NCBI GenBank assembly: GCA_017522225.1 | Contig: JAFWZR010000013.1 | Location: 1 to 64,000, forward strand | Origin: Clostridia bacterium | GTDB taxonomy: Bacteria > Bacillota > Clostridia > Oscillospirales > Acutalibacteraceae | Direction of reading: 5' to 3' | DNA length: 64,000 bases | Shown: positions 45,154-54,909 of the stretch, piece after piece | Numbering within the stretch: the stretch's first letter is position 1 | Layout: every line of letters begins with the position of its first letter | Translations under genes and position numbers: made by a program | Notes under the pieces: generated by a model | Databases searched by the model: none | Told to the model about the DNA's origin: nothing | What the model saw: only the letters and a program-made list of their open reading frames with translations

Positions 45154-46014
45154 TTATCTCAGCTTATAAAGCTCTTCGCAAAGTGTACCAAGCTGTTCCA
45201 TAGTCAGGCTTTCAGCTCTGACAGTTGACGGAAGACCTGCGTTTTCAATTGCGGTGATGACCGTCTGCTTCGGCATTCCCATTCCTGCGCTGATACCGTT
45301 TGAAGCCGTTTTTCTGCGTTGACTGAACGCTGAACGCACCATTGAGAAGAAGAATTTTTCATCCGTAACCTCGACGGGCACTTCCTTTCTTACATCAAGG
45401 CGGATAACCGCGCTGTCAACATTCGGTGCAGGCATAAACGAGCCCCTTGAAACATCAAAAAGCTTCTGTGCATCCGAATAAAAGTCAACCGCAACCGTTA
45501 CTGCACCTGAATCTCTGCTGCCGACATCGGCACAAAGGCGTACGGCTGCCTCCTTCTGCACCATTACGGTGATTGACTCGATATTGAGCCTTTCCTCAAG
45601 CAGACGCATAATAACAGGAGAAGTGATATAATACGGCAGATTTGCACACACTATTACAGGCATATCACCGAATTCTTCTTTAAGAATCTGATGCAAATCA
45701 ACCTTAAGAATATCACCGTTGATGATTTTTATATTGTCAAAATCCGCAAGGGTTTCATCGAGCACGGGAAGAAGCCTTGTGTCAAGCTCAACACAGACCA
45801 CCTTTTCTGCACGCTTTGCAAGCTCAGCAGTAAGGACACCGATTCCCGCGCCGACCTCAAGCACTCCGACACCCTCACGCGCTCCGCCCTCCTCCGCAAT
45901 ACGCGGACACACTGACGGATTGATGATAAAATTCTGTCCGAGTGCCTTTGAAAACGTAAATCCGTGGCGCTGAAGTACACTTTTTATAACACCGATATCT
46001 GATAAATTACTCAT
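45154..46014 (-). CDS. rsmA: 16S rRNA (adenine1518/1519-N6) dimethyltransferase
   Basis: A 286-residue KsgA/RsmA with LGQNFIINP, VLEVGAGIGVLT (SAM site), VCVELD, and the catalytic NLPYYITSP motif, plus SAFSQRRKT near the C-terminus. It dimethylates two adenines in helix 45 of 16S rRNA. The ATG at 46014 has GAGGC 5 bases upstream and gives MSNLSD; a longer frame to 46053 lacks an RBS. Confidence 0.95.
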   Translation of the reverse strand: MSNLSDIGVIKSVLQRHGFTFSKALGQNFIINPSVCPRIAEEGGAREGVGVLEVGAGIGVLTAELAKRAEKVVCVELDTRLLPVLDETLADFDNIKIINGDILKVDLHQILKEEFGDMPVIVCANLPYYITSPVIMRLLEERLNIESITVMVQKEAAVRLCADVGSRDSGAVTVAVDFYSDAQKLFDVSRGSFMPAPNVDSAVIRLDVRKEVPVEVTDEKFFFSMVRSAFSQRRKTASNGISAGMGMPKQTVITAIENAGLPSTVRAESLTMEQLGTLCEELYKLR

Positions 46015-46031
46015 AATAGCCTCATTTATTA

Positions 46032-46060
46032 TTGCAATTTGGTTTGAAAACAACTATAAT
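46032..46060 (+). promoter_or_regulatory. Sigma-A promoter of galE-hflX
   Basis: TTGCAA (46032-46037) and TATAAT (46055-46060), spacer 17. Confidence 0.7.
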
Positions 46061-46101
46061 AATACAGTATAGGTAAAAATTTGTCAATTGGAGTGAATGA
46101 A

Positions 46102-47112
46102 ATGAAAATTTTAGTTACAGGCGGTGCCGGCTACATCGGCTCACACACTTGCGTTGAGATGCTTGATGCAGGTCACGAAATCGTTATCGTAGATAACTTC
46201 TACAACAGCTGTCCCGAAGCTCTTAACAGAATCAAGGAGCTTTCAGGTAAGGATTTTCAGTTTTACGAGTGCGATATCCGTGACAGAGCAGGTCTTGATA
46301 AGATTTTTGCAGAAAACAAGATTGATGCAGTCATCCATTTCGCAGGTCTTAAGGCTGTAGGCGAAAGCTGTGCAAAGCCTCTTGAATACTACGAAAATAA
46401 CATCGGCGGCACAATCACACTTTGCGAAGCTATGCGTGATGCAGGCTGTAAGAAGATCGTTTTCAGCTCATCTGCAACTGTTTACGGTGAAAACAACCCC
46501 TCACCTCTTAAGGAAACAATGCAGATCGGCGGTACAACTAATCCCTACGGCACAACAAAGTATATGATAGAGCTTATTCTCCGTGATATCTGGGCATCTG
46601 ACAACGATTGGAGCATTGCAATCCTGCGTTACTTCAACCCCATCGGTGCACACAAGAGCGGAAGAATCGGTGAAAATCCGAACGGCATTCCAAACAACCT
46701 TATGCCGTACATCACACAGGTTGCTGTCGGCAAGCTCCCCTGCCTGAGTGTTTTCGGTGACGATTACGATACACACGACGGTACAGGTGTGCGCGACTAC
46801 ATCCACGTTGTTGACCTTGCTCTCGGCCACGTTAAGGCTGTTGAAAAGGTGCTTTCAGGCACAGGCGTTGATGCTTACAACCTTGGTACAGGCATCGGAT
46901 ACAGCGTTCTTGATATTGTTCACACATTTGAGAAGGCTTGCGGTAAGCCGCTTAACTATAAAATTGTTGACCGTCGTCCCGGTGACCTTGCAACCTGCTA
47001 TTCTGACCCGTCAAAGGCTCTTGAGGTGCTCGGTTGGAAGGCTGAAAGAGGTCTTGACGAAATGTGCGAGGACTCCTGGAGATGGCAGAAGAATAATCCC
47101 GAAGGATATTGA
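46102..47112 (+). CDS. galE: UDP-glucose 4-epimerase
   Basis: A 336-residue extended [13 protein letters not shown] (NAD site), [19 protein letters not shown], catalytic Tyr in YGTTK, and [10 protein letters not shown] near the end. It interconverts UDP-glucose and UDP-galactose (Leloir pathway, surface glycan precursors). Start at 46102: GGAG eight bases upstream; the earlier frame start has no RBS. hflX follows after 3 bases. Confidence 0.93.
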   Translation: MKILVTGGAGYIGSHTCVEMLDAGHEIVIVDNFYNSCPEALNRIKELSGKDFQFYECDIRDRAGLDKIFAENKIDAVIHFAGLKAVGESCAKPLEYYENNIGGTITLCEAMRDAGCKKIVFSSSATVYGENNPSPLKETMQIGGTTNPYGTTKYMIELILRDIWASDNDWSIAILRYFNPIGAHKSGRIGENPNGIPNNLMPYITQVAVGKLPCLSVFGDDYDTHDGTGVRDYIHVVDLALGHVKAVEKVLSGTGVDAYNLGTGIGYSVLDIVHTFEKACGKPLNYKIVDRRPGDLATCYSDPSKALEVLGWKAERGLDEMCEDSWRWQKNNPEGY

Positions 47113-47115
47113 TTT

Positions 47116-48366
47116 ATGGAACTTTATGAAAACAGTCAGTCACCCGAGGTGGCTATGCTTATCGGCATAGATACGGATACTTATGACGCTGAGGTGTCGA
47201 TTGACGAGCTTGAAGAGCTTGCACGCACTGCGGGTGCAGTTGTTTGTGCAAAAACCCTGCAAAAACGCGACCGACCTGACTCGGCAACGTATATCGGCAG
47301 CGGTAAGCTTGAGGAAATCAAGGAATTCGCCGAAAACAACGATGTTGATCTGTTGATTTTTGATGGTGAGCTTACTCCCTCACAGCAGAGAAACATCGAA
47401 AACGAAACCGATATCCGTGTTATTGACAGAACAACACTTATCCTTGATATTTTTGCCGCAAGAGCGAGAAGCGGTGAGGGTAAAATTCAGGTTGAGCTTG
47501 CTCAGCTTAAGTATTCTCTTCCCCGTCTCGGCGGTAAGGGTACACAGCTTTCACGACTCGGCGGCGGTATCGGTACAAGAGGCCCCGGTGAAACAAAGCT
47601 TGAAAGCGACCGCCGTCACATCCGCAGACGAATCCAGAGCCTTGAAGAGGACCTCAAGGAAATCGCAAAGCGCCGTGAGCAGCTGCGTTCAAGAAGAGAA
47701 AAAGACGGTGTCGAAACCGTTGCGATTGTCGGATACACTAACGCAGGCAAGTCAACACTGATGAACGCGCTTACAGATGCAGGTGTGCTTGCCGAAAACA
47801 AGCTTTTTGCAACACTTGACCCGACGTCCAGAGCACTCATTCTGCCCGACGGCAGAAGCGTTATGCTGATTGATACGGTTGGTCTTGTGCGCAGACTTCC
47901 GCATCACCTTGTTGAGGCTTTCCGCTCAACACTTGAGGAGGCGGCATCGGCTTCGGTTATCCTTAACGTGTGTGATGCATCCGATGACTGCTGTGCGGAG
48001 CATCTTGCAGTTACCACAAATCTTTTGAACTCTCTCGGCTGTGAGAATAAACCGATAATTTCCGTGCTTAACAAATGTGATCTTTGCGACAACTCGTTCA
48101 TACTTCCTGCGCAGGGTAAATTTGTTATGATTTCAGCCCTTAACAACAGAGGTCTCGACAATCTTCTTGCACAGATTCAGCTGTCACTTCCGCTGACAAG
48201 AAAAAAGGCAGAGCTTCTTATTCCGTACAACGATGCAGGACTTGTAAATTACATCCGCGAAGACGGTGTTCTTCTTGAAGAGGAATACCGCGGAGACGGA
48301 GTTTATATCAAAGCAATCGTTGACATCAGATTCCTTGAGAAGCACAAGGATTATATCATTGGTTAA
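47116..48366 (+). CDS. hflX: Ribosome-associated GTPase HflX
   Basis: A 416-residue HflX: N-terminal domain with TYIGSGKLEEI and LSRLGGGIGTRGPGETKLE (ribosome-facing loop), a coiled helix RRIQSLEEDL, then the G domain with GYTNAGKST (about 205-213), DTVGLVRRLP and NKCD. It splits or rescues stalled ribosomes under stress. It is translationally tied to galE by a 3-base gap. Confidence 0.94.
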   Translation: MELYENSQSPEVAMLIGIDTDTYDAEVSIDELEELARTAGAVVCAKTLQKRDRPDSATYIGSGKLEEIKEFAENNDVDLLIFDGELTPSQQRNIENETDIRVIDRTTLILDIFAARARSGEGKIQVELAQLKYSLPRLGGKGTQLSRLGGGIGTRGPGETKLESDRRHIRRRIQSLEEDLKEIAKRREQLRSRREKDGVETVAIVGYTNAGKSTLMNALTDAGVLAENKLFATLDPTSRALILPDGRSVMLIDTVGLVRRLPHHLVEAFRSTLEEAASASVILNVCDASDDCCAEHLAVTTNLLNSLGCENKPIISVLNKCDLCDNSFILPAQGKFVMISALNNRGLDNLLAQIQLSLPLTRKKAELLIPYNDAGLVNYIREDGVLLEEEYRGDGVYIKAIVDIRFLEKHKDYIIG

Positions 48367-48384
48367 AATATATTTTACAAGCAA

Positions 48385-48423
48385 AAAGTGTCTTACAGGA
48401 TTTTCATTCCTGCAAGACACTTT
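48385..48423. terminator. Bidirectional terminator
   Basis: AAAGTGTCTT-x-CAGGA pairs with TCCTG-x-AAGACACTTT, loop of 7, T-rich downstream; shared by hflX and the convergent heat-shock operon. Confidence 0.88.
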
Positions 48424-48427
48424 ATTT

Positions 48428-49069
48428 TTATATATTCAGAATTTCGTTCGGTGTGTTCGCAATATATTCCGCACCGCTTGCGATGAGCACATCCTCATCA
48501 CGGTTGCCCCACGTTACGCCTATGCAGGGAAGTCCTGCATTGTGTGCCGTAAGCACATCAACGTCCGAGTCACCGATATAAACACATTCTTCGGCTGTGA
48601 CACCGAGGGTTCTGATTGTGTAAAACAGTGAATCAGGCTCGGGCTTTGACGGAAATTCGTCCATTTTTCCGACAACGATATCGAAAATATCACCAAAAAA
48701 GTCTTTAACGACTGCCTGCGCAGCAACATGCGCCTTGTTTGAAAGCACAGCAACCTTACAACCGCGTTCTGTGAGTGTTTTTACAACATCAATCATACCG
48801 TCATACGGCTTTGTGTAGTCCGCGATATGCTCAAGGTAGTATTTTGTGAAAAGTTCAAGTGCCTCAGCATAGTCATCTTCACTTGTTCCGTCGGGAACGG
48901 AGCGTTTAATCAGCACCTTGATTCCGTTGCCGATAAAGTTTCTGACTTCTGCGACGGTTCTTTCGGGATAGCCTTTCTCACGCATCGCAAAATTAACCGC
49001 ATTCGCAAGGTCAAGAAGTGTATCAAGAAGTGTACCGTCAAGGTCAAAAATGTATGCCTTATATTTCAT
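48428..49069 (-). CDS. HAD phosphatase, phosphoglycolate-phosphatase-like
   Basis: A 213-residue HAD hydrolase with DLDGTLLDT (nucleophile Asp), VLSNKAHVAA (motif II), a Lys in SKPEPDS, and GDSDVDVLTAHNAG (motif IV). Length and cap fit the Gph/PgmB group. It starts one base after the dnaJ stop, so it is the fifth gene of the heat-shock operon, an uncommon neighbour. The substrate could be phosphoglycolate or another small phosphate ester. Confidence 0.85.
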   Translation of the reverse strand: MKYKAYIFDLDGTLLDTLLDLANAVNFAMREKGYPERTVAEVRNFIGNGIKVLIKRSVPDGTSEDDYAEALELFTKYYLEHIADYTKPYDGMIDVVKTLTERGCKVAVLSNKAHVAAQAVVKDFFGDIFDIVVGKMDEFPSKPEPDSLFYTIRTLGVTAEECVYIGDSDVDVLTAHNAGLPCIGVTWGNRDEDVLIASGAEYIANTPNEILNI

Positions 49070-50230
49070 TTATCTTCGCTTCTTTCCGAAAAAGCCTTTT
49101 TTGTCGTCCATATCGGGTTTGCTGCCACCCATAGTCTCGTTGAACTTAAGCAAAGCTTCTCTCTGCTCAGCGTTAAGCTTTGTCGGCACATCAACAATAA
49201 TACGGACAAGCTGATTGCCGCGTACCTTTGTGTGTATGTTCTGTATGCCTTTACCCTTAAGCACAAAAACCGCACCCGGCTGTGTACCTGCGGGAATATC
49301 ATACTTAACCTTGCCGTCGAGTGTCGGAACAAGAAGAGTGTCACCGAGAGCTGCCTGAACGTATGTTACATGAACCTCGCACCATACATTAAAGCCGTCA
49401 CGCTCGAAGAACGGATGAGGACGGACATTAACATTAACATGAAGGTCGCCTGAAGGACCGCCGTTGATGCCCTTGTTTCCCTCGCCTCTTACATTGAGAA
49501 TCTGACGGTCATCAATACCTGCGGGAATGTTGACCTCAAGTGTGCTGTGCTTTGACACTCTGCCTCTGCCGCGGCATTTCTGACACGGATTTTCTACAAT
49601 CTTACCTTTACCGCCGCATCGTGAACAAGCGCGCTGTGTCTGAATGACACCGAAGGGTGTTCTCTGCTGAGCCATTACCTGACCTGAGCCGTGACATTCG
49701 GGACAAGTTGTGGGTGATGTGCCCTTCTCAGCACCGCTTCCGTTACATTCGGGGCAGACATCAACACGGTTGACATCAACCTTACGTTTACAGCCCTTTG
49801 CAGCCTCTTCAAACGAAATGGTTACAGTTGACTGAAGGTCTTCTCCGCGTCGGGGTGCATTGGGATTCGCACGGCGTCCGCCGCCACCGAATCCGCCGCC
49901 TCCGCCAAAGAAGCTTGAGAAAATGTCGCCAAGGTCGATATCGTCACCGAATCCGCCGAAGCCACCTCCGAATCCTCCACCGCCTGCACCGTAATTCGGG
50001 TCAACACCTGCGTGACCGAACTGGTCGTAGCGTGCTTTCTTCTGATCGTCACTAAGGACTTCGTAAGCTTCGTTTGCTTCCTTGAACTTTGCTTCTGCTT
50101 CTGCATTGCCGGGATTAAGGTCGGGGTGGTACTGCTTTGCTTTTTTTCTGTATGCTTTTTTTATTTCATCAGCACTCGCACTTTTTTCAACGCCGAGCAC
50201 CTCGTAATAGTCTCTTTTATTATCAGCCAT
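49070..50230 (-). CDS. dnaJ: Co-chaperone DnaJ
   Basis: A 386-residue type I DnaJ: J domain with HPD (35-37), a long Gly/Phe linker (about 75-125), four CxxCxGxG zinc repeats ([32 protein letters not shown]), and the C-terminal substrate domain. It activates DnaK ATPase and delivers clients. GGGGCTG lies upstream; the gene is 70 bases after dnaK with a long hairpin in the gap. Confidence 0.97.
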   Translation of the reverse strand: MADNKRDYYEVLGVEKSASADEIKKAYRKKAKQYHPDLNPGNAEAEAKFKEANEAYEVLSDDQKKARYDQFGHAGVDPNYGAGGGGFGGGFGGFGDDIDLGDIFSSFFGGGGGFGGGGRRANPNAPRRGEDLQSTVTISFEEAAKGCKRKVDVNRVDVCPECNGSGAEKGTSPTTCPECHGSGQVMAQQRTPFGVIQTQRACSRCGGKGKIVENPCQKCRGRGRVSKHSTLEVNIPAGIDDRQILNVRGEGNKGINGGPSGDLHVNVNVRPHPFFERDGFNVWCEVHVTYVQAALGDTLLVPTLDGKVKYDIPAGTQPGAVFVLKGKGIQNIHTKVRGNQLVRIIVDVPTKLNAEQREALLKFNETMGGSKPDMDDKKGFFGKKRR

Positions 50231-50246
50231 AATTCAGCCCCTGACT

Positions 50247-50292
50247 TTGAAACAGGGCTTGCGACAAAGCTGTCGCAATCCCTTTGTTTCAA
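50247..50292. other. Long interrupted hairpin between dnaK and dnaJ
   Basis: TTGAAAC-AGGG-CTTGCGACA pairs with TGTCGCAA-TCCCT-GTTTCAA around a short AAGC loop. No T run follows on the minus strand, so it is more likely a mRNA processing or stability element, or a repetitive palindrome, than a terminator. Confidence 0.6.
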
Positions 50293-50300
50293 TAAAATCC

Positions 50301-52148
50301 TTATTCGTCGTCTGTTACGTCTGTGTAATCAGCCTCGTAGAAGCCGTCATTACCACCGTTGGGTGCACCACCCATGTCACCCATATCAGGAGCACCCTGT
50401 GCACCTGCTGCAGCCTGAGCTGCCTTGTAAATCTTCTCAGAAACCTCGTAGAACTTAGCCTGAAGTGCTTCCTGCTTGTTCTTGATAAGGTTGATGTCTT
50501 CACCCTTAAGAGCTTCCTTGAGGCCTTCGATTTCTGTTGTGAGAGCTGCCTTATCCTCTTCTGAGAACTTGTCGCCCTCTTCTGAAAGCATCTTTTCGCA
50601 CTGGTAAACCATCTGGTCAGCGTTGTTTCTTGTGTCAACCTCTTCACGGCGCTGCTTATCTTCCTGTGCAAACTGCTCTGCCTCGTGAACAGCCTTCTCA
50701 ATGTCTTCCTTAGACATATTTGTTGAAGATGTGATTGAAATTGACTGCTCCTTGTTTGTGCCGAGATCCTTTGCTGAAACGTGAACGATACCGTTAGCGT
50801 CGATGTCGAATGTTACTTCAATCTGCGGAACACCGCGGCGTGCCGGCATAATGCCGTCAAGGTGGAAGATACCGAGAGTCTTGTTATCCTTTGCAAACTC
50901 TCTTTCACCCTGAAGAACGTGAACCTCAACAGAAGGCTGATTGTCAACTGCAGTTGAGAAGATCTGGCTCTTCTTTACGGGGATTGTTGTATTTCTTTCG
51001 ATAATCTTTGTGTTGATTCCGCCCATTGTCTCGATACCGAGTGAAAGCGGAGTAACGTCAAGAAGAAGGAGACCCTTAACCTCACCGCCGAGAACACCTG
51101 CCTGAAGTGATGCACCGATTGCAACACACTCGTCGGGGTTGATACCCTTGAACGGATCCTTACCGATAAACTTCTTGATTGCGTCCTGAACTGCAGGAAT
51201 TCTTGAAGAACCGCCGACCATAAGAACCTTGTCAATCTCGTTAGCTGAAAGACCTGAATCCTTCATAGCCTGACGAACGGGTCCCATTGTAGCCTCAACA
51301 AGGTCTGCTGTAAGCTCGTTGAACTTTGCTCTTGTAAGAGTCATCTCAAGGTGCTTAGGACCTGTTGCATCAACTGTGATGTAGGGAAGGTTGATATCTG
51401 ATGTTGTAACACCTGAAAGCTCAATCTTTGCCTTTTCTGCAGCTTCCTTGAGTCTCTGCATAGCCATCTTGTCTGCGCGAAGGTCGATGCCACTTGACTG
51501 CTTGTATTCGTTAACCATCCAGTCCATTACTCTCTGGTCGAAGTCGTCACCGCCGAGACGGTTGTTACCTGCTGTTGCAAGAACCTCCTGAACACCGTCG
51601 CCCATTTCGATGATTGAAACGTCGAATGTTCCGCCACCAAGATCATAAACCATAACCTTCTGATCTTCTTCCTTATCAATACCGTAAGCAAGAGCTGCAG
51701 CTGTGGGCTCGTTGATGATTCTCTTAACCTCAAGACCTGCAATCTTACCTGCGTCCTTTGTAGCCTGACGCTGTGCGTCTGTGAAGTATGCGGGAACTGT
51801 GATAACAGCCTCTGTTACTGTGTCACCGAGATATGCCTCAGCGTCTGTCTTAAGCTTCTGAAGAATCATTGCAGAAATTTCCTGCGGTGTGAACTTCTTG
51901 CCGTCGATTGTAACCTTGTAATCTGTACCCATCTGACGCTTGATTGAAGAAACAGTCTTTTCGGGGTTTGTGATAGCCTGTCTCTTTGCAACCTGGCCTA
52001 CCATTCTTTCACCGTTTTTGCCGAAAGCAACAACTGACGGAGTTGTTCTTGCACCCTCAGCGTTTGCGATAACCACAGGCTCGCCACCTTCAATAACTGA
52101 TACACATGAGTTTGTTGTGCCCAAGTCAATACCGATAATCTTTGCCAT
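50301..52148 (-). CDS. dnaK: Chaperone DnaK (Hsp70)
   Basis: A 615-residue Dna[13 protein letters not shown] at the N-terminus, [23 protein letters not shown] and VGGSSRIP of the ATPase domain, the linker [12 protein letters not shown], and an acidic C-terminal tail ending TDDE. The ATG at 52148 has GGAGGAAA upstream; a longer frame to 52193 runs into grpE. It lies between grpE and dnaJ under HrcA/CIRCE control. Confidence 0.98.
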   Translation of the reverse strand: MAKIIGIDLGTTNSCVSVIEGGEPVVIANAEGARTTPSVVAFGKNGERMVGQVAKRQAITNPEKTVSSIKRQMGTDYKVTIDGKKFTPQEISAMILQKLKTDAEAYLGDTVTEAVITVPAYFTDAQRQATKDAGKIAGLEVKRIINEPTAAALAYGIDKEEDQKVMVYDLGGGTFDVSIIEMGDGVQEVLATAGNNRLGGDDFDQRVMDWMVNEYKQSSGIDLRADKMAMQRLKEAAEKAKIELSGVTTSDINLPYITVDATGPKHLEMTLTRAKFNELTADLVEATMGPVRQAMKDSGLSANEIDKVLMVGGSSRIPAVQDAIKKFIGKDPFKGINPDECVAIGASLQAGVLGGEVKGLLLLDVTPLSLGIETMGGINTKIIERNTTIPVKKSQIFSTAVDNQPSVEVHVLQGEREFAKDNKTLGIFHLDGIMPARRGVPQIEVTFDIDANGIVHVSAKDLGTNKEQSISITSSTNMSKEDIEKAVHEAEQFAQEDKQRREEVDTRNNADQMVYQCEKMLSEEGDKFSEEDKAALTTEIEGLKEALKGEDINLIKNKQEALQAKFYEVSEKIYKAAQAAAGAQGAPDMGDMGGAPNGGNDGFYEADYTDVTDDE

Positions 52149-52182
52149 AATAAATTTCCTCCAATATGTTTTTTTGTGATTT

Positions 52183-52704
52183 TTAGTTTGCAACCGCTAC
52201 CATAGCGGGACGGATGATCTTGTCGCCGAGCTTATAGCCCTTGACAATTACTGTTGTGATTGTATTCTCGCTTACCGAGTCATCTTCCGTGTGCATTACT
52301 GCGTTGTGGATATTCGGGTCAAACTCTTCGCCGACCTCGCCGAATGATTCGATGCCGAGATTTTTTAACACATCGCTGAACTGCTTAAATGTCATCTCAA
52401 CGCCCTTTTTGTAATCCTCAAGTGTGCCGTCTGGATTAGCAAAAATTCTGTCAAAGTTATCTGCAACCGGTAAAAGTGCATTGATAACCGATGCCTTGCA
52501 TTCAGCGTAAAGTGCTTCCTTCTCTCTTTGTGAACGCTTACGGAAATTGTCGTATTCTGCAAGTGTTCTTAAAAGCTGATCATTTTTTTCGTCGAGCTGC
52601 TTCTGAAGCTCCTCTTCCTTTGAAGGCTCTGCCGCAACTTCCTTTTCTTCAATTACTTCCTCTTCGGCAATTTTTTCTTTCTTATCCTTTGCCAAAAATC
52701 TCAT
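52183..52704 (-). CDS. grpE: Nucleotide exchange factor GrpE
   Basis: A 173-residue GrpE: acidic Glu-rich N-terminus, the coiled-coil dimer region ([16 protein letters not shown]) and the beta-wing end ([17 protein letters not shown]). It exchanges nucleotide on DnaK. The AAAGGA directly touches the ATG at 52704, too close; a TTG at 52695, nine bases away, may be the real start and would remove three residues. Confidence 0.95.
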   Translation of the reverse strand: MRFLAKDKKEKIAEEEVIEEKEVAAEPSKEEELQKQLDEKNDQLLRTLAEYDNFRKRSQREKEALYAECKASVINALLPVADNFDRIFANPDGTLEDYKKGVEMTFKQFSDVLKNLGIESFGEVGEEFDPNIHNAVMHTEDDSVSENTITTVIVKGYKLGDKIIRPAMVAVAN

Positions 52705-52748
52705 TCCTTTCAGTTAGAGTAACGGAATACTGAACCGTGTTTTTATTG

Positions 52749-53780
52749 TCACTCCTCATTGAGTGTCTGTGTAAGAAGCTCTCCTACCAGGTCGGTAAGG
52801 TATCTTACACTTGGTATAAGACTTGCATAGTCAATCCGCGTCGGTCCGATTATACCGATCGAGCCGCGGTTGTCACCGTCTATGTTGTAGTGTGCCATTA
52901 TAACGCTGGAATTTTCAAGCTGCTTGAACTTGTTTTCTCCACCGATTTTTACATCGAAGTCCGCTTTACTGTTTGCAAGAAGCTGGCTTATCGGCTCACC
53001 CCGTCTTAAAAAATCCATAAGCTCGTAAGCAGTTGTTCCGTAATCTTCACGGTAACGCAGGATGTTTGACTGACCGCCAAGCATAACCATTGTCCGCATT
53101 GCTTCCTGTGCAAGCTCTGAAACTGCAGAAACAAAAGGAATCATTGTCAGCGCGTCCGCACCCATTGAAGCAACAAGCGTCTGGAGTGTTGCCGTATCAA
53201 TTTCATCAAGCGGTAAGCCGATGAAGGAAGCCTTAACGATGTTATAAAACTTTTCAATCATTGAAGAGTTGAGGTCAACATCGCTTCTGCAAACCTTGCT
53301 TTTGATAACTCCCGTTGAAGTCAGCAGAACTATCATTCCCGTTCTTGTTCCGACAGGGACAAATTCGATACGCTTGATTGTTGCGTTTTCACCCGACGGA
53401 GTGGTTGATACTGCCGCACAGTCCGTCATATCTGCAAGAAACTCACTTGCCTTTGCAAGAATTGCTTCGGGACTTGCATTTTTTAAGGACACACCCGCTT
53501 CAATCTGCCGTTTGACAGATTCGTCAAGCGGTCGGACACCCATAAGATTATCGACATAATACCGATAACCCTCGTTTGTGGGGATTCTGCCCGCTGAGGT
53601 GTGGGGCTGTTCGAGGTAACCGAGAGCCGCAAGCTCTGCCATCTCGTTGCGGATTGTTGCACTTGAAACTGTAATATCAAGCGCCGACAACAGAGTTTTG
53701 GAACCGACAGGCTCACCCGTTCTGATATAATGCTCTACAACAGCAGCGAGTATTTTTTCTTTTCTCTGACTGAGTTCCAA
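52749..53780 (-). CDS. hrcA: Heat-shock repressor HrcA
   Basis: A 343-residue HrcA: winged-helix DNA-binding domain (EPVGSKTL, SSATIRNEMAELAALGYLEQPHTSAGRIPT), GAF-like middle, and the C-terminal GSIGIIGPTRIDYA signature. It binds the CIRCE element to repress this operon, with folding dependent on GroE in known cases. First gene of hrcA-grpE-dnaK-dnaJ. Confidence 0.97.
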   Translation of the reverse strand: MELSQRKEKILAAVVEHYIRTGEPVGSKTLLSALDITVSSATIRNEMAELAALGYLEQPHTSAGRIPTNEGYRYYVDNLMGVRPLDESVKRQIEAGVSLKNASPEAILAKASEFLADMTDCAAVSTTPSGENATIKRIEFVPVGTRTGMIVLLTSTGVIKSKVCRSDVDLNSSMIEKFYNIVKASFIGLPLDEIDTATLQTLVASMGADALTMIPFVSAVSELAQEAMRTMVMLGGQSNILRYREDYGTTAYELMDFLRRGEPISQLLANSKADFDVKIGGENKFKQLENSSVIMAHYNIDGDNRGSIGIIGPTRIDYASLIPSVRYLTDLVGELLTQTLNEE

Positions 53781-53808
53781 TCTCTCACCGCCTTTATTTT
53801 TAGCACCG

Positions 53809-53835
53809 TTAGCACTCTTTTGTCGCGAGTGCTAA
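53809..53835. promoter_or_regulatory. CIRCE operator
   Basis: TTAGCACTC, nine bases, GAGTGCTAA: a perfect match to the HrcA binding site, 29 bases before hrcA and just downstream of its -10 box. Confidence 0.98.
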
Positions 53836-53846
53836 CTACAGTTATT

Positions 53847-53875
53847 ACTATACAACTGACGGAAGAATTTGTCAA
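53847..53875 (-). promoter_or_regulatory. Sigma-A promoter of the heat-shock operon
   Basis: TTGACA (53870-53875) and TATAGT (53847-53852) on the minus strand, spacer 17; CIRCE covers the expected transcription start. Confidence 0.88.
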
Positions 53876-53957
53876 CAGTTTATTTGTTAATTCTTTATGA
53901 ACTTGCCGTGATTTTTTCTTAAATTTATATTTCGCAATTATTATTGTCTTCAAATTG

Positions 53958-53986
53958 TTGAATAAACCGGGTTGTTGTGTTAAAAT
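53958..53986 (+). promoter_or_regulatory. Sigma-A promoter of the sugar-nucleotide operon
   Basis: TTGAAT (53958-53963) and TAAAAT (53981-53986), spacer 17, just before the first gene of the polysaccharide operon. Confidence 0.6.
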
Positions 53987-54013
53987 GTAATATATATGCT
54001 CAGAGGTGGAAGT

Positions 54014-54895
54014 ATGTACATAGTTGTCGGCGCAAACGGTTTTTTGGGATCGTACGTTGTGAAAAGTCTTGTCAGCAACACTGACGAAGAAATAATTGCA
54101 ACATATCACGGTAAAAAAGAGAGTCTTTACAGTCCCAGAGTGAATTGGGTGCACCTTGATGTTACCGATAATGAAAGTGTGCGAAGGCTCGCAGAGTTCG
54201 CAGGGAATATCGAAGAATGTCGAATTTTCTATTTTTCCGCCTGTCATAACCTCGATCTCGTCAAGCGTGACCCAAACCTTGCAAAAGGCATCAACATAAC
54301 GGCACTTGAAAGCTTTCTTGAGTTTTTCAGCGACGCTGACGGCTTATGGTTTTCATCAACAGACTGTGTTTACGGTGAGAATACCGCTGAAATTCCGCTA
54401 TTCAAAGAGAGTGACCCCACTTGCCCCGTAAGTGAGTACGGAAGACAGAAGCTTGAAGCAGAAAAGATTGTGAACACGTACGGCTTTAATGCAGTCAGGC
54501 TTCCGTATATGATCGGACCTTCTCTGCTTGAAAACAAAAAGCATTTCTATGACAATATTGTCGAAAAAACTGCAGACGGGCAGGACTTCACCCTCGCAGA
54601 CGGTCTGTGGAGATCTGCACTTGACTATCAAAGTGTTGCGGATATTCTTGTAAAGCTGAGTATGATGAAAAACACTCCGCAAGTCCTTAACCTCTGCGGT
54701 GATGACAGCTTAAGCAAATACGATGTCGGCATTATGATTGCAGAAAAGCATAATCTGCCGACGGAACATATCATAAAAACACCCGAAGAGGAAATAATGA
54801 AGCTTTTTGATGAAAGACGCACATCTTCAACTGCGATGGACAATTCGCTTCTTAAATCCGTATTGGGTACGGACGAAATCAAAATCAAATTCTGA
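54014..54895 (+). CDS. NAD(P)-dependent sugar reductase/epimerase, RmlD-like
   Basis: A 293-residue SDR: GANGFLGSYVV at the N-terminus (cofactor site), SSTDCVYGE, and YGRQKLEAEK with the catalytic Tyr-Lys pair. The pattern resembles dTDP-4-dehydrorhamnose reductase and related 4-reductases. In this operon it could reduce a keto-sugar nucleotide in a 6-deoxy-heptose or related pathway. GAGGTGG sits 5 bases before the ATG at 54014. First gene of seven. Confidence 0.8.
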   Translation: MYIVVGANGFLGSYVVKSLVSNTDEEIIATYHGKKESLYSPRVNWVHLDVTDNESVRRLAEFAGNIEECRIFYFSACHNLDLVKRDPNLAKGINITALESFLEFFSDADGLWFSSTDCVYGENTAEIPLFKESDPTCPVSEYGRQKLEAEKIVNTYGFNAVRLPYMIGPSLLENKKHFYDNIVEKTADGQDFTLADGLWRSALDYQSVADILVKLSMMKNTPQVLNLCGDDSLSKYDVGIMIAEKHNLPTEHIIKTPEEEIMKLFDERRTSSTAMDNSLLKSVLGTDEIKIKF

Positions 54896-54909
54896 CGGCG
54901 GTGAAACGC

